Assembly (NCBI GenBank): GCA_003153855.1
Contig: PMBM01000227.1
Coordinates: 330-6,431 of the forward strand
Direction of reading: 5' to 3'
Source: Propionibacteriaceae bacterium
GTDB taxonomy: Bacteria; Actinomycetota; Actinomycetes; Propionibacteriales; Propionibacteriaceae
Length of the DNA: 6,102 nt
The position numbers were made by a program, and so were the translations under genes. The notes under the pieces are model-generated. The model did not search any database and was not told where the DNA came from. It worked only from the letters and a program-made list of their open reading frames with translations. Within the stretch, counting starts at the first letter, position 1. Each line of letters starts with the position of its first letter. Below, piece by piece: positions 1-4,886 of this stretch.

Positions 1-179
1 GCGGTTCCAACGGCGGCCACGCAACCGTGACGTTCTCCGGTTGCGCGCTGACCGGCGCGATGACCGCCGGCTCGACGAGCTCCGCGACCGTCGCCCTCAC
101 GAACAGCACGAAGGTCACCGGCAGCACGTCCGGCTCGGTGACCGTGACGAAGGACGCCACGTCGTCGATGGCAGCCTGA
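1..179 (+). CDS. C-terminal end of a Ser/Thr-rich, probably secreted or surface protein (5' partial)
   Basis: Reading from base 3 the frame is open to a TGA at 177-179, leaving the last 58 residues of a protein whose start lies outside the window. The peptide is almost entirely Thr, Ser, Gly, Ala and Val, with alternating hydrophobic/polar stretches such as ATVTFSG, SATVALTN and GSVTVTKD. That pattern suggests beta-strands of an Ig-like or sandwich fold exposed outside the cell. It has one Cys, no closing membrane helix and no LPXTG sorting signal, so a soluble secreted or lipoprotein-type product is more likely than a sortase-anchored one. Codon use is typical for the window (G/C in third positions), which supports it as real coding sequence over the other frames. 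I do not recognise the family. A short hairpin follows 30 bp downstream. Confidence 0.6.
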   Translation, partial: GSNGGHATVTFSGCALTGAMTAGSTSSATVALTNSTKVTGSTSGSVTVTKDATSSMAA

Positions 180-208
180 GGCGACGTCAGACGAGTTCCG
201 GCAACGCC

Positions 209-232
209 GCGAGCTGGATGCCTGGGGCTCGC
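209..232 (+). terminator. Short GC hairpin, possible terminator of the upstream partial gene
   Basis: GCGAGC at 209-214 is perfectly complementary to GCTCGC at 227-232, with a 12-nt loop that can form a further GG/CC pair. It lies 30 bp after the TGA of the partial gene and before the likely promoter of the DUF1345 gene. No T-run follows, so it is not a classical intrinsic terminator, although actinobacterial terminators often lack one. A six-pair stem in GC-rich DNA could be chance. Confidence 0.3.
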
Positions 233-276
233 TAACCGTCGGAGAGACTGGACACGGTCCGCTAGCAGTCCCCACG

Positions 277-282
277 TACAGT
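277..282 (+). promoter_or_regulatory. Candidate -10 box (TACAGT) for a leaderless DUF1345 transcript
   Basis: TACAGT fits the TAnnnT form of the actinobacterial -10 element and ends 7 nt before the ATG at 290, so a transcript would begin at or next to the start codon. There is no usable Shine-Dalgarno sequence: the only AGG (284-286) is 3 nt from the ATG, too close to work. No -35 box at normal spacing is evident; TGGACA at 249-254 is 22 nt away, which is too far. Confidence 0.45.
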
Positions 283-289
283 CAGGTCC

Positions 290-943
290 ATGCGTGCGCT
301 GGCGAACTCAATGCTGCTTCGGATCGTCATCTCGGTCGTCGGAGGCGTCGTGGTGGGCATCGTGGTCGCGGCGCTGGGCCACCCTGCGGTCGCGATCATG
401 GCGGCGTGGGCTACGTTCGCGGCGTTGTTCACGGTCCTGACCTGGCTGGCGGTCGGTCGACTGGACGCGCGTCAGACCCGCGAGCACGCCAAGAGCAACG
501 ACCCCGGCACAGGCTGGGCCGACTCGCTGGTGATCATCGCCAGCCTCGCCAGTGTCGTGGGCGTCGGCTTCCTGCTCGCCGGCACGCGGCACAACGGCCA
601 GTCCGGGGGCTCCCTGGGGGCCATCGTCGGCGTGGCAGGTGTCGTGGCGTCCTGGGCGGCCGTACACACCGTGTACGTGCTGCGGTACGCCCGCCTGTAC
701 TACTCCTCCGCACTCGACAACCCCATCAACTTCCACGACGAGGATGAGGACGCCAAGCCTGACTACCAGGACTTCGCCTACATCGCCTACACCGTCGGGA
801 TGACCTACCAGGTCAGCGACCCCGAGTTCCAGCAGAAGGAGATGCGTCACGTCGCCCTGCGGCACTCCCTGGTGTCGTACGTCCTCGGCGCCGTCATCCT
901 GGCGACCACGATCAACCTCGTCGTCCAGCTCGCCTCCGCATAG
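290..943 (+). CDS. DUF1345 family integral membrane protein
   Basis: This is a 217-residue polytopic membrane protein. Hydrophobic segments lie at about 9-30, 33-56, 78-98, 108-130 and 195-215. The family is recognised from the stretch HTVYVLRYARLYY (126-138) followed by an acidic linker (DEDEDAK, 150-156) and the highly characteristic DFAYIAYTVGMTYQVSD block (161-177), which I know as the DUF1345 signature. The length matches the family norm of roughly 200-220 residues. The biochemical function of DUF1345 is not established; it is a plasma membrane protein, and naming a transport substrate would be guesswork. The start at 290 is preferred over the ATG at 311 because a TACAGT -10 box sits at leaderless distance. 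The gene stands alone, with 110 bp before it and 255 bp after it. Confidence 0.88.
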   Translation: MRALANSMLLRIVISVVGGVVVGIVVAALGHPAVAIMAAWATFAALFTVLTWLAVGRLDARQTREHAKSNDPGTGWADSLVIIASLASVVGVGFLLAGTRHNGQSGGSLGAIVGVAGVVASWAAVHTVYVLRYARLYYSSALDNPINFHDEDEDAKPDYQDFAYIAYTVGMTYQVSDPEFQQKEMRHVALRHSLVSYVLGAVILATTINLVVQLASA

Positions 944-997
944 CAGCGTCCCAGACGGGTGGTCCTTACCGAGTCCCGAAGAACCCACGTTGTCCGT

Positions 998-1035
998 GTT
1001 GTGACGCTCTGGGGAGCACTCAGAGCCCGAACAAC
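998..1035 (+). other. Two-part hairpin 55 bp downstream of the DUF1345 gene
   Basis: An inner stem pairs GCTCTG (1006-1011) with CAGAGC (1021-1026) and can extend by a G-T and a G-C pair to leave a 5-nt loop. An outer stem pairs GTTGT (998-1002) with ACAAC (1031-1035) across a small internal loop. No T-run follows. It could end the DUF1345 transcript or form part of a leader or operator region for the next gene. The right arm overlaps the first copy of the ACAACT direct repeat. Confidence 0.35.
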
Positions 1036-1093
1036 TTTGGTCAGGGCCCGGGTGTCCACGAGGACCGCGTCCATTGCCCTGACAACTGTGGTC
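1031..1093 (+). repeat. Pair of 12-bp direct repeats, ACAACTkTGGTC
   Basis: ACAACTTTGGTC at 1031-1042 recurs as ACAACTGTGGTC at 1082-1093, an 11/12 match. The two copies are 51 bp apart start to start, close to five helical turns, so both face the same side of the DNA. Two further GTTGT words (989-993 and 998-1002), the reverse complement of the repeat's ACAAC head, lie just upstream. This arrangement would suit a DNA-binding protein with paired sites, but no regulator is identified. Confidence 0.4.
1040..1083 (+). repeat. 8-bp inverted repeat, GTCAGGGC / GCCCTGAC
   Basis: GTCAGGGC at 1040-1047 is perfectly complementary to GCCCTGAC at 1076-1083, with a 28-nt loop. The arms overlap the inner edges of both ACAACT direct repeats, so the two structures share bases. 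In RNA this would be a moderate long-loop hairpin; in DNA it could be a spaced dyad. The loop holds a small GTCC/GGAC stem (1054-1057 and 1062-1065). Confidence 0.35.
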
Positions 1094-1112
1094 GGAGGCT
1101 CCAGGTCGACGT

Positions 1113-1135
1113 CGCAGGTGACATGTCACCCTGCG
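1113..1135 (+). promoter_or_regulatory. Extended palindrome around GGTGACATGTCACC, candidate operator
   Basis: GGTGACATGTCACC at 1117-1130 is a perfect 14-bp palindrome. The symmetry continues outward as CGCA (1113-1116) against TGCG (1132-1135) with one unpaired C at 1131, giving 11 pairs in all. It sits directly before a possible -10 hexamer (TAGCAT, 1136-1141) and 64 bp before the ATG of the propeller gene, a classic operator position. With no loop at the centre it is a poor RNA hairpin and so reads better as a binding site for a dimeric regulator. Which regulator is unknown. Confidence 0.5.
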
Positions 1136-1189
1136 TAGCATGACGAAGGTTGCCGGTCGCGCAGGAGCGGCGGGCGTCTTCGACGGGAG
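1136..1189 (+). promoter_or_regulatory. Possible -10 box (TAGCAT) and Shine-Dalgarno of the propeller gene
   Basis: TAGCAT at 1136-1141 fits the TAnnnT form of a -10 element and would start a transcript near 1148, giving a leader of about 50 nt. GGGAG at 1185-1189 is a good Shine-Dalgarno site, 9 nt before the ATG at 1199. No clear -35 box lies at 16-18 bp spacing, since the palindrome occupies that zone. The ribosome site is well supported; the promoter is tentative. Confidence 0.4.
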
Positions 1190-1198
1190 CTCAACACC

Positions 1199-2083
1199 AT
1201 GGCCGACTCGCAGCCCTCCTACCGCACGCTGGCCCCAGGTCAGCGCTGCCAGGTGTGGGTCTCCGACCTGACTGGGACCACGCGGCTGGTGTACGAGACG
1301 GGCGAGGTCCTGTTCGAGGCCCCGAACTGGGGACCGGACGGCCAGCTCGTCCTCAACGCCGAGGGGCTGCTGTGGGACCTGCCGGCGGCGGGAGGCGTGC
1401 CGACGCAGATCAGCGCGGACAAGCTGCCGCCGGTCAACAACGACCACGTGCTCTCGCCCGATGGCAAGACGATCTACGCCTCGGCCAACGACTGGCAGAT
1501 CTACACCGTCCCCCGTACAGGCGGCACGGCCGCGCAGGTCTCGCTCGACGACGGCCGCATGCACTTCCTCCACGGCATCAGCCCGGACGGCACTGTCCTG
1601 TCGTACGTCGCGCTCCAGCCGGGGGGTGGGTGGGGGAACGGGAACGTACGGCTCCTGGCCACGGACAGCTCGTGGGACATCCCCCTGACCGACTCTCCGC
1701 GCCATGACGACGGCCCGGAGTTCTCGCTGGACGGGGAGTGGGTCTACTTCAACACCGAGCTGTTCACGACGGCCGACGGACATGCTCAGATCGCCCGCGT
1801 CACCATCGACGGGTCCGACCTCCGGCGGCTCACGCACGACGACCAGGTCGACTGGTTCCCGCACATCTCGCCGAACGGCACGCACGCGGTGTACATCAGC
1901 TTCCCGGCCGGTACGACAGGGCATCCGGCGGACAAGCCCGTCGAGCTCCGCATCGTGGAGCTGCCGGAGTGGGACGCTCCCGTTGCGACGATCCAGCTCT
2001 TCGGTGGCCAGGGCACGATCAACGTCACGAGCTGGTCCCCGGACGGCACCGAGTTCGCGTACGTCGCCTACCCGACGGACTGA
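1199..2083 (+). CDS. TolB-like PD40 beta-propeller protein, cytoplasmic
   Basis: The 294-residue product is built from repeats of the PD40 (WD40-like/TolB) type. Each contains a [SG]-x-[DN]-G turn before a beta strand: GPDG at 45-48, SPDG at 86-89, SPDG at 128-131, SLDG at 176-179, SPNG at 224-227 and SPDG at 280-283. Six repeats suggest a complete six-bladed propeller. There is no signal peptide or membrane segment (it begins MADSQPSYRT), so unlike periplasmic TolB it should be cytoplasmic. No catalytic domain such as a prolyl oligopeptidase hydrolase is attached, so a binding or scaffolding role is the most that can be inferred. The ATG at 1199 has a GGGAG ribosome site 9 nt upstream and is the first ATG or GTG in frame after a TAG at 1136. 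A Gly/Trp-rich loop (PGGGWGNGN, 141-149) coincides with a G-quadruplex-type run in the DNA. Confidence 0.85.
   Translation: MADSQPSYRTLAPGQRCQVWVSDLTGTTRLVYETGEVLFEAPNWGPDGQLVLNAEGLLWDLPAAGGVPTQISADKLPPVNNDHVLSPDGKTIYASANDWQIYTVPRTGGTAAQVSLDDGRMHFLHGISPDGTVLSYVALQPGGGWGNGNVRLLATDSSWDIPLTDSPRHDDGPEFSLDGEWVYFNTELFTTADGHAQIARVTIDGSDLRRLTHDDQVDWFPHISPNGTHAVYISFPAGTTGHPADKPVELRIVELPEWDAPVATIQLFGGQGTINVTSWSPDGTEFAYVAYPTD
1621..1642 (+). other. G-quadruplex-type G run inside the propeller gene
   Basis: Four G tracts of 6, 3, 5 and 3 bases are separated by loops of 1, 1 and 3 bases (T, T, AAC), satisfying the usual G3+N1-7 rule with very short loops. The run is on the coding strand, so it is also present in the mRNA. 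It encodes a Gly/Trp-rich loop between blades (PGGGWGNGN), where other Gly codons would have avoided it. Confidence 0.6.
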
Positions 2084-2107
2084 ACCTGCGCGGCGCTTGG
2101 TGACGCC

Positions 2108-2121
2108 GGGAGAATGGCTCC
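2108..2121 (+). promoter_or_regulatory. Start region of nei2: GGGAG ribosome site overlapping a GAGAAT -10-like box
   Basis: GGGAG (2108-2112) lies 9 nt before the ATG at 2122 and is a good Shine-Dalgarno site. The overlapping GAGAAT (2110-2115) ends 6 nt before the ATG, the spacing expected for a leaderless -10 element, although its first base is G instead of T. Translation from read-through or transcription from its own promoter are both possible. The 38-bp gap to the propeller gene holds no convincing terminator. Confidence 0.4.
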
Positions 2122-2982
2122 ATGCCTGAAGGCGACTCGGTCTACCAGACGGCGCGGCGACTGAACGCCGCGCTGGCGGGACACGAGCTCGTCCTGGCCG
2201 ACCTCCGGTGGCCGTCCCTCGCGACGGTGGACCTGGTCGGGGACACGACCATCGAGGTCGTCGCGACGGGCAAGCACATCCTTCAGCGGCTCGACTCCGG
2301 CCGTACGCTCCACTCGCACCTCAAGATGGAAGGCCGCTGGCGGGTCGGGCCGCACGACGGTCGGCAGGTGCGGAACCTGGACGTACGGGCGGTGCTGGGG
2401 ACCGACTCCCAGGTCGCGGTGGGCACGCGGCTGGGCATGCTCGACCTCGTGGCCACGCGCGACGAGCACACGCTGGTCGGGCACCTCGGGCCCGACGTCC
2501 TCGGGCCTGGCTGGGACGCCGAGCGCGCCATCGCCAACCTCGTGGCACTTCCCGACACCGCGATCGGTGCCGCGTTGCTGGACCAGCGCAACCTCGCCGG
2601 ACTCGGCACCGTGTACGTCGCAGAGACCCTCTTCCTGCAACGGCTCTCGCCGTGGACGCCCATCCGCGAGATCGTCCCCGAGCGGCTCGCCGGTACGGTC
2701 GCCCGCGCCCACACGCTGCTCACGGCAAACAAGGACACGTACGCGCGGACCATCACCGGCAGCCGTGTCGAGGGCCAGCAGGACTACGTCCACGGGAGGT
2801 CGGGCCTGCCGTGCCGCCGGTGCGGGACGACGGTCGAGGTCGCACCGCTCGACGGCGGCCGGGTCATCTTCTACTGCCGCACGTGCCAGGCGGGACCGTT
2901 CCCTCCCCGCCGCGAGCAGCGCCCCCTCGGGTCGGCCCCACGCGGCCCCGAGACCCGCCGTACGTACAGACAGGCCCGCTGA
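2122..2982 (+). CDS. nei2: Fpg/Nei family DNA glycosylase/AP lyase, Nei2-like (endonuclease VIII)
   Basis: Base-excision repair enzyme that removes oxidised bases and cleaves the abasic site. The family start MPEGDSVYQTARRLN is intact: after Met removal, Pro2 is the Schiff-base nucleophile and Glu3 the acid. The conserved lysine is in ATGKHIL (Lys51). HSHLKMEGRWRVG (64-76) is typical of the N-terminal domain. The helix-two-turn-helix segment is DQRNLAGLGTVYVAETLF (154-171). A zinc finger has Cys231/Cys234 and Cys252/Cys255, with the DNA-contacting Arg at 247 (GGRVIFYC). PEGDS instead of PELPE, and close agreement with what I recall of mycobacterial Nei2, separate it from MutM/Fpg. Two oddities are Thr163 where the family usually has Asn in the GxGN turn, and a basic tail of about 30 residues after the finger, making 286 residues against about 260 for E. 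coli Nei. The Nei2 subtype is less certain than the family. Confidence 0.9.
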   Translation: MPEGDSVYQTARRLNAALAGHELVLADLRWPSLATVDLVGDTTIEVVATGKHILQRLDSGRTLHSHLKMEGRWRVGPHDGRQVRNLDVRAVLGTDSQVAVGTRLGMLDLVATRDEHTLVGHLGPDVLGPGWDAERAIANLVALPDTAIGAALLDQRNLAGLGTVYVAETLFLQRLSPWTPIREIVPERLAGTVARAHTLLTANKDTYARTITGSRVEGQQDYVHGRSGLPCRRCGTTVEVAPLDGGRVIFYCRTCQAGPFPPRREQRPLGSAPRGPETRRTYRQAR

Positions 2983-2997
2983 CCCCGGCATCGGGCC
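2973..2997. terminator. Weak hairpin between convergent nei2 and the TetR-like gene
   Basis: GGCCCG at 2973-2978 pairs with CGGGCC at 2992-2997 across a 13-nt loop that includes the nei2 stop codon. The convergent genes are only 40 bp apart, so a two-way terminator is expected here, and this is the only dyad I found. There is no T-run on either strand, and six pairs in GC-rich DNA may be chance. Confidence 0.25.
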
Positions 2998-3022
2998 AAC
3001 GCCAGCCAGTCGAGGAGGCGGA

Positions 3023-3829
3023 TCAGGTCGCCGAGGCGGGGAAGAACTTGGGGGCCAGCAGGGCGTCGAGGGTCTCGCCGATCGACTTGCCGGACTCCTC
3101 GAAGTCGATGGCGGCCACGATGATGGCGGTGACGGTGCTGCCGATGAACGCCGGCGCGGCCCAGTCCGTGAGCGGCGAGCGCTCCTCGTCGACCCGGTGC
3201 CGGAGCACGAACCCGTCGAGCAGGCACTGCAGCGCCAGGGTGAAGGACTCCGAGTTCCAGCCGGGGCGCCAGCTCAGCCCGAAGACGCGCATCAGCTGCT
3301 CGTAGAAGTCGCGCCACACGTCGTGGTCGGTGCGCGTGTAGTCGAGGAAGTCCGCTCGAAGCGCCGGGTGCGTGGTGAGCATCGGCGACAGGTGCGCCAA
3401 CAGGTAGCTGCGCGGGTTGGCGACGAGCTCTGCCACCAGATCGACGGCGAAGTCGTTGACCTGCTCCGAGAACGGCCGCCCATCGACGAGCATCTGGAGT
3501 CGCGCCGCGAACGTGGCCGGTGCGGCGATGCCGTCGGAATCGGCGTACACAAGGCTGTACATGACGACGTCCCGCACGTACTCGTCCTTAGACGGCCACC
3601 GGTTCCGCAGCGCGCGCTTCCCGTCGACCTCGGACTCGTCGGCCTCGACGACTCGCAGCACGTCCTCGATCCGCAGCCAGTCGAGGGCCGCGGGGAACTT
3701 GATGGACCGCAGACGCGGAGGAAGAGGCTTGCTGCCGTCCGACAGCGCCGCCTCCATGAGCTGCACGCCGGCGTGCAGGAACTTCATGGCGGTCGCGTCA
3801 TCGCGACGAGGGGCGGGGCGGGGGCTCAC
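3023..3829 (-). CDS. TetR/AcrR-like transcriptional regulator with a divergent helix-turn-helix
   Basis: The product has 268 residues from the GTG at 3829, or 254 from the ATG at 3787. The best family clue is RNRWPSKDEYVRDVV (about 75-89), which corresponds to the YxHFPSKExLL end of a TetR DNA-binding domain, preceded by a helix LRIEDVLRVVEADE (52-65). The all-helical C-terminal part, ending in LALQCLLDGFVLRHRVD (198-214) and a hydrophobic helix at 229-241, resembles TetR ligand/dimer domains. The usual recognition-helix sequence (AGVSxGTxYxHF) is replaced by an acidic, charged stretch, and about 45 residues precede the domain, so DNA binding is not assured. The GTG start has AGGA 7 nt upstream and is preferred; the added residues (SPRPAPRRDDATA) are a flexible basic arm. 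The frame stays open to 4207, but that would overlap menC. It diverges from menC across 49 bp, suggesting self-regulation and possibly menCD regulation. Confidence 0.62.
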   Translation of the reverse strand: MSPRPAPRRDDATAMKFLHAGVQLMEAALSDGSKPLPPRLRSIKFPAALDWLRIEDVLRVVEADESEVDGKRALRNRWPSKDEYVRDVVMYSLVYADSDGIAAPATFAARLQMLVDGRPFSEQVNDFAVDLVAELVANPRSYLLAHLSPMLTTHPALRADFLDYTRTDHDVWRDFYEQLMRVFGLSWRPGWNSESFTLALQCLLDGFVLRHRVDEERSPLTDWAAPAFIGSTVTAIIVAAIDFEESGKSIGETLDALLAPKFFPASAT

Positions 3830-3831
3830 GC

Positions 3832-3876
3832 GCACATCCTGCCACCCGACCTTCGCGCGGACGTGGGAGGATGCGC
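3832..3876. promoter_or_regulatory. Inverted repeat filling the TetR-like/menC divergent gap; both start signals
   Basis: GCACATCCTGCCAC (3832-3845) and GTGGGAGGATGCGC (3863-3876) are complementary at 12 of 14 positions, with a 17-bp spacer. Read outward, each arm gives GTGGnAGGATGnGC followed by a GTG start: at 3879 for menC on the plus strand and at 3829 for the TetR-like gene on the minus strand. Each arm contains a Shine-Dalgarno sequence (GGGAGG or AGGA, 7-8 nt from the GTG) and an overlapping nAGGAT hexamer that ends 6 nt before the GTG, as a leaderless -10 box would. The repeat may be an operator, a pair of matching initiation signals, or both. Confidence 0.5.
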
Positions 3877-3878
3877 CG

Positions 3879-4886
3879 GTGTCCACGACCGTGCCGCCGC
3901 TCGCCGAGGTGCTCGCCGCCGCGTCCGTGGTGTCCGTGCCGATGCGTGTGACGTTCCGGGGCGTGGTCGTCCGCGAGGCGGTGCTGCTGCAGGGCCCCCT
4001 CGGGTGGGGCGAGTTCGCGCCCTTCGTCGAGTACGACGACGTCGAGGCGGCGTCCTGGTTGGCCGCCGGCATCGAGGCTGGCTGGACCGGCTGGCCCGCC
4101 GCTCGTCGGGCCGAGGTGGCGGTCAACGCGACCGTGCCCGCGATCTTCGCCGACGCTGTGCCCGCGCTGCTCGACCGCTTCGCCGGCTGCGACACGGTGA
4201 AGGTCAAGGTCGCCGAGAAGGGTCAGTCGCTCGCCGACGACCTGGCGAGGGTACGGGCCGTACGCGCCCACCGGCCGCTCGCTGCGATCCGCGTGGACGC
4301 CAACGCCGCCTGGTCGGTGGCCGAGGCCAGGGTCGCGCTGCGGGCGCTGTCCGAGGTCGGGCTGCAGTACGCCGAGCAGCCCTGCGCGGGCGTCGACGAG
4401 CTGGTGGAGCTGAAGGCGGCGCTCGAGCGCGACCGCGTTCGCGTTCCGCTCGCCGCCGACGAGTCGATCCGCAAGGCCGAGGACCCGCTGCGCGTCGCGC
4501 GTTCGGGCGCGATCGAGTTCGCGGTCGTGAAGGTTGCGCCGCTCGGAGGGGTCTCCGCCACGCTGGCGGTCGCCGACCAGCTGGCCGCGCTCGGCGTGCG
4601 CCTGGTGGTGTCGTCGGCTCTCGACACGAGTGTCGGGATCGCGGCAGGGCTGGCGGCGGCGGGTGCTCTGCCCGAGGAGCCGCTCGCGTGCGGGCTGGGG
4701 ACGGTGACGTTCTTCACGCAGGACGTGTGCGCTCGCCCTCTGGTCCCGGTCGCGGGACGGCTGCCGGTCGCTGCTACGGCGCCCACGCCGACGCCGGGCG
4801 CCTTCGCGGCGGACCCGGATCGGGCAGCATGGTGGACGGAACGGCTGACGCGGTGTTGGCGGGTCCTGGAAGCGAGGTCGGGATGA
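3879..4886 (+). CDS. menC: o-Succinylbenzoate synthase (menaquinone biosynthesis)
   Basis: MenC dehydrates SHCHC to o-succinylbenzoate in cytoplasmic menaquinone synthesis. The 335-residue product shows the enolase-superfamily layout: an N-terminal capping domain with GWGEFAPFVEYDD (42-54), then a barrel carrying the catalytic set. These are the KxK motif (Lys108, Lys110), three metal ligands Asp140 (IRVDAN), Glu166 (YAEQPC) and Asp194 (LAADES), and the opposite lysine Lys218 (VVKVAPLGG). All are present, so the enzyme should be active. The SSALDTSVG segment (245-253) near the barrel end is also typical. The GTG start at 3879 is chosen because GGGAGG lies 8 nt upstream and the protein then begins where the family does; the frame is open further upstream but lies antisense to the TetR-like gene. 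The stop overlaps the menD start (ATGA), showing a co-transcribed, translationally coupled pair. The Pro/Thr-rich stretch at about 298-308 is a likely linker. Confidence 0.94.
   Translation: MSTTVPPLAEVLAAASVVSVPMRVTFRGVVVREAVLLQGPLGWGEFAPFVEYDDVEAASWLAAGIEAGWTGWPAARRAEVAVNATVPAIFADAVPALLDRFAGCDTVKVKVAEKGQSLADDLARVRAVRAHRPLAAIRVDANAAWSVAEARVALRALSEVGLQYAEQPCAGVDELVELKAALERDRVRVPLAADESIRKAEDPLRVARSGAIEFAVVKVAPLGGVSATLAVADQLAALGVRLVVSSALDTSVGIAAGLAAAGALPEEPLACGLGTVTFFTQDVCARPLVPVAGRLPVAATAPTPTPGAFAADPDRAAWWTERLTRCWRVLEARSG

Noticed and set aside
1140..1271. 43-codon frame starting at the ATG at 1140, preceded by a 6-codon frame (1123-1143) that overlaps it as ATGA
   Set aside because: The larger frame has no clear ribosome site, runs out of frame into the propeller gene, and gives a Pro/Arg-rich tail typical of a shadow frame. 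The 6-codon frame lies on the palindrome and has only weak initiation context.
308..1924. 538-codon open frame on the minus strand across the DUF1345 gene, the intergenic region and most of the propeller gene
   Set aside because: Long antisense frames are common in GC-rich DNA. The translation is an Arg/Gly/Asp/Val-rich low-complexity chain with no family match, and two well-supported plus-strand genes occupy the same bases.
2092..2107. GGCG/CGCC dyad in the gap between the propeller gene and nei2, considered as a terminator
   Set aside because: Only four pairs with an 8-nt loop and no T-run; too weak to call in GC-rich DNA.
2208..3305. 365-codon plus-strand frame overlapping nei2 and running into the TetR-like gene
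   Set aside because: It is the +2 shadow of nei2: Arg/Pro/Gly-rich, with no family features, and it crosses into sequence antisense to the convergent regulator.
3417..3878. Upstream extension of menC to a 489-codon frame
   Set aside because: The added 154 codons are antisense to the TetR-like gene and Ser/Arg-rich without family resemblance. MenC homology begins just after the GTG at 3879.
3830..4207. Upstream extension of the TetR-like gene to a 394-codon frame
   Set aside because: The extra part is antisense to menC and reads as Ser/Thr/Ala-rich shadow sequence. The GTG at 3829 has a proper ribosome site and avoids the overlap.
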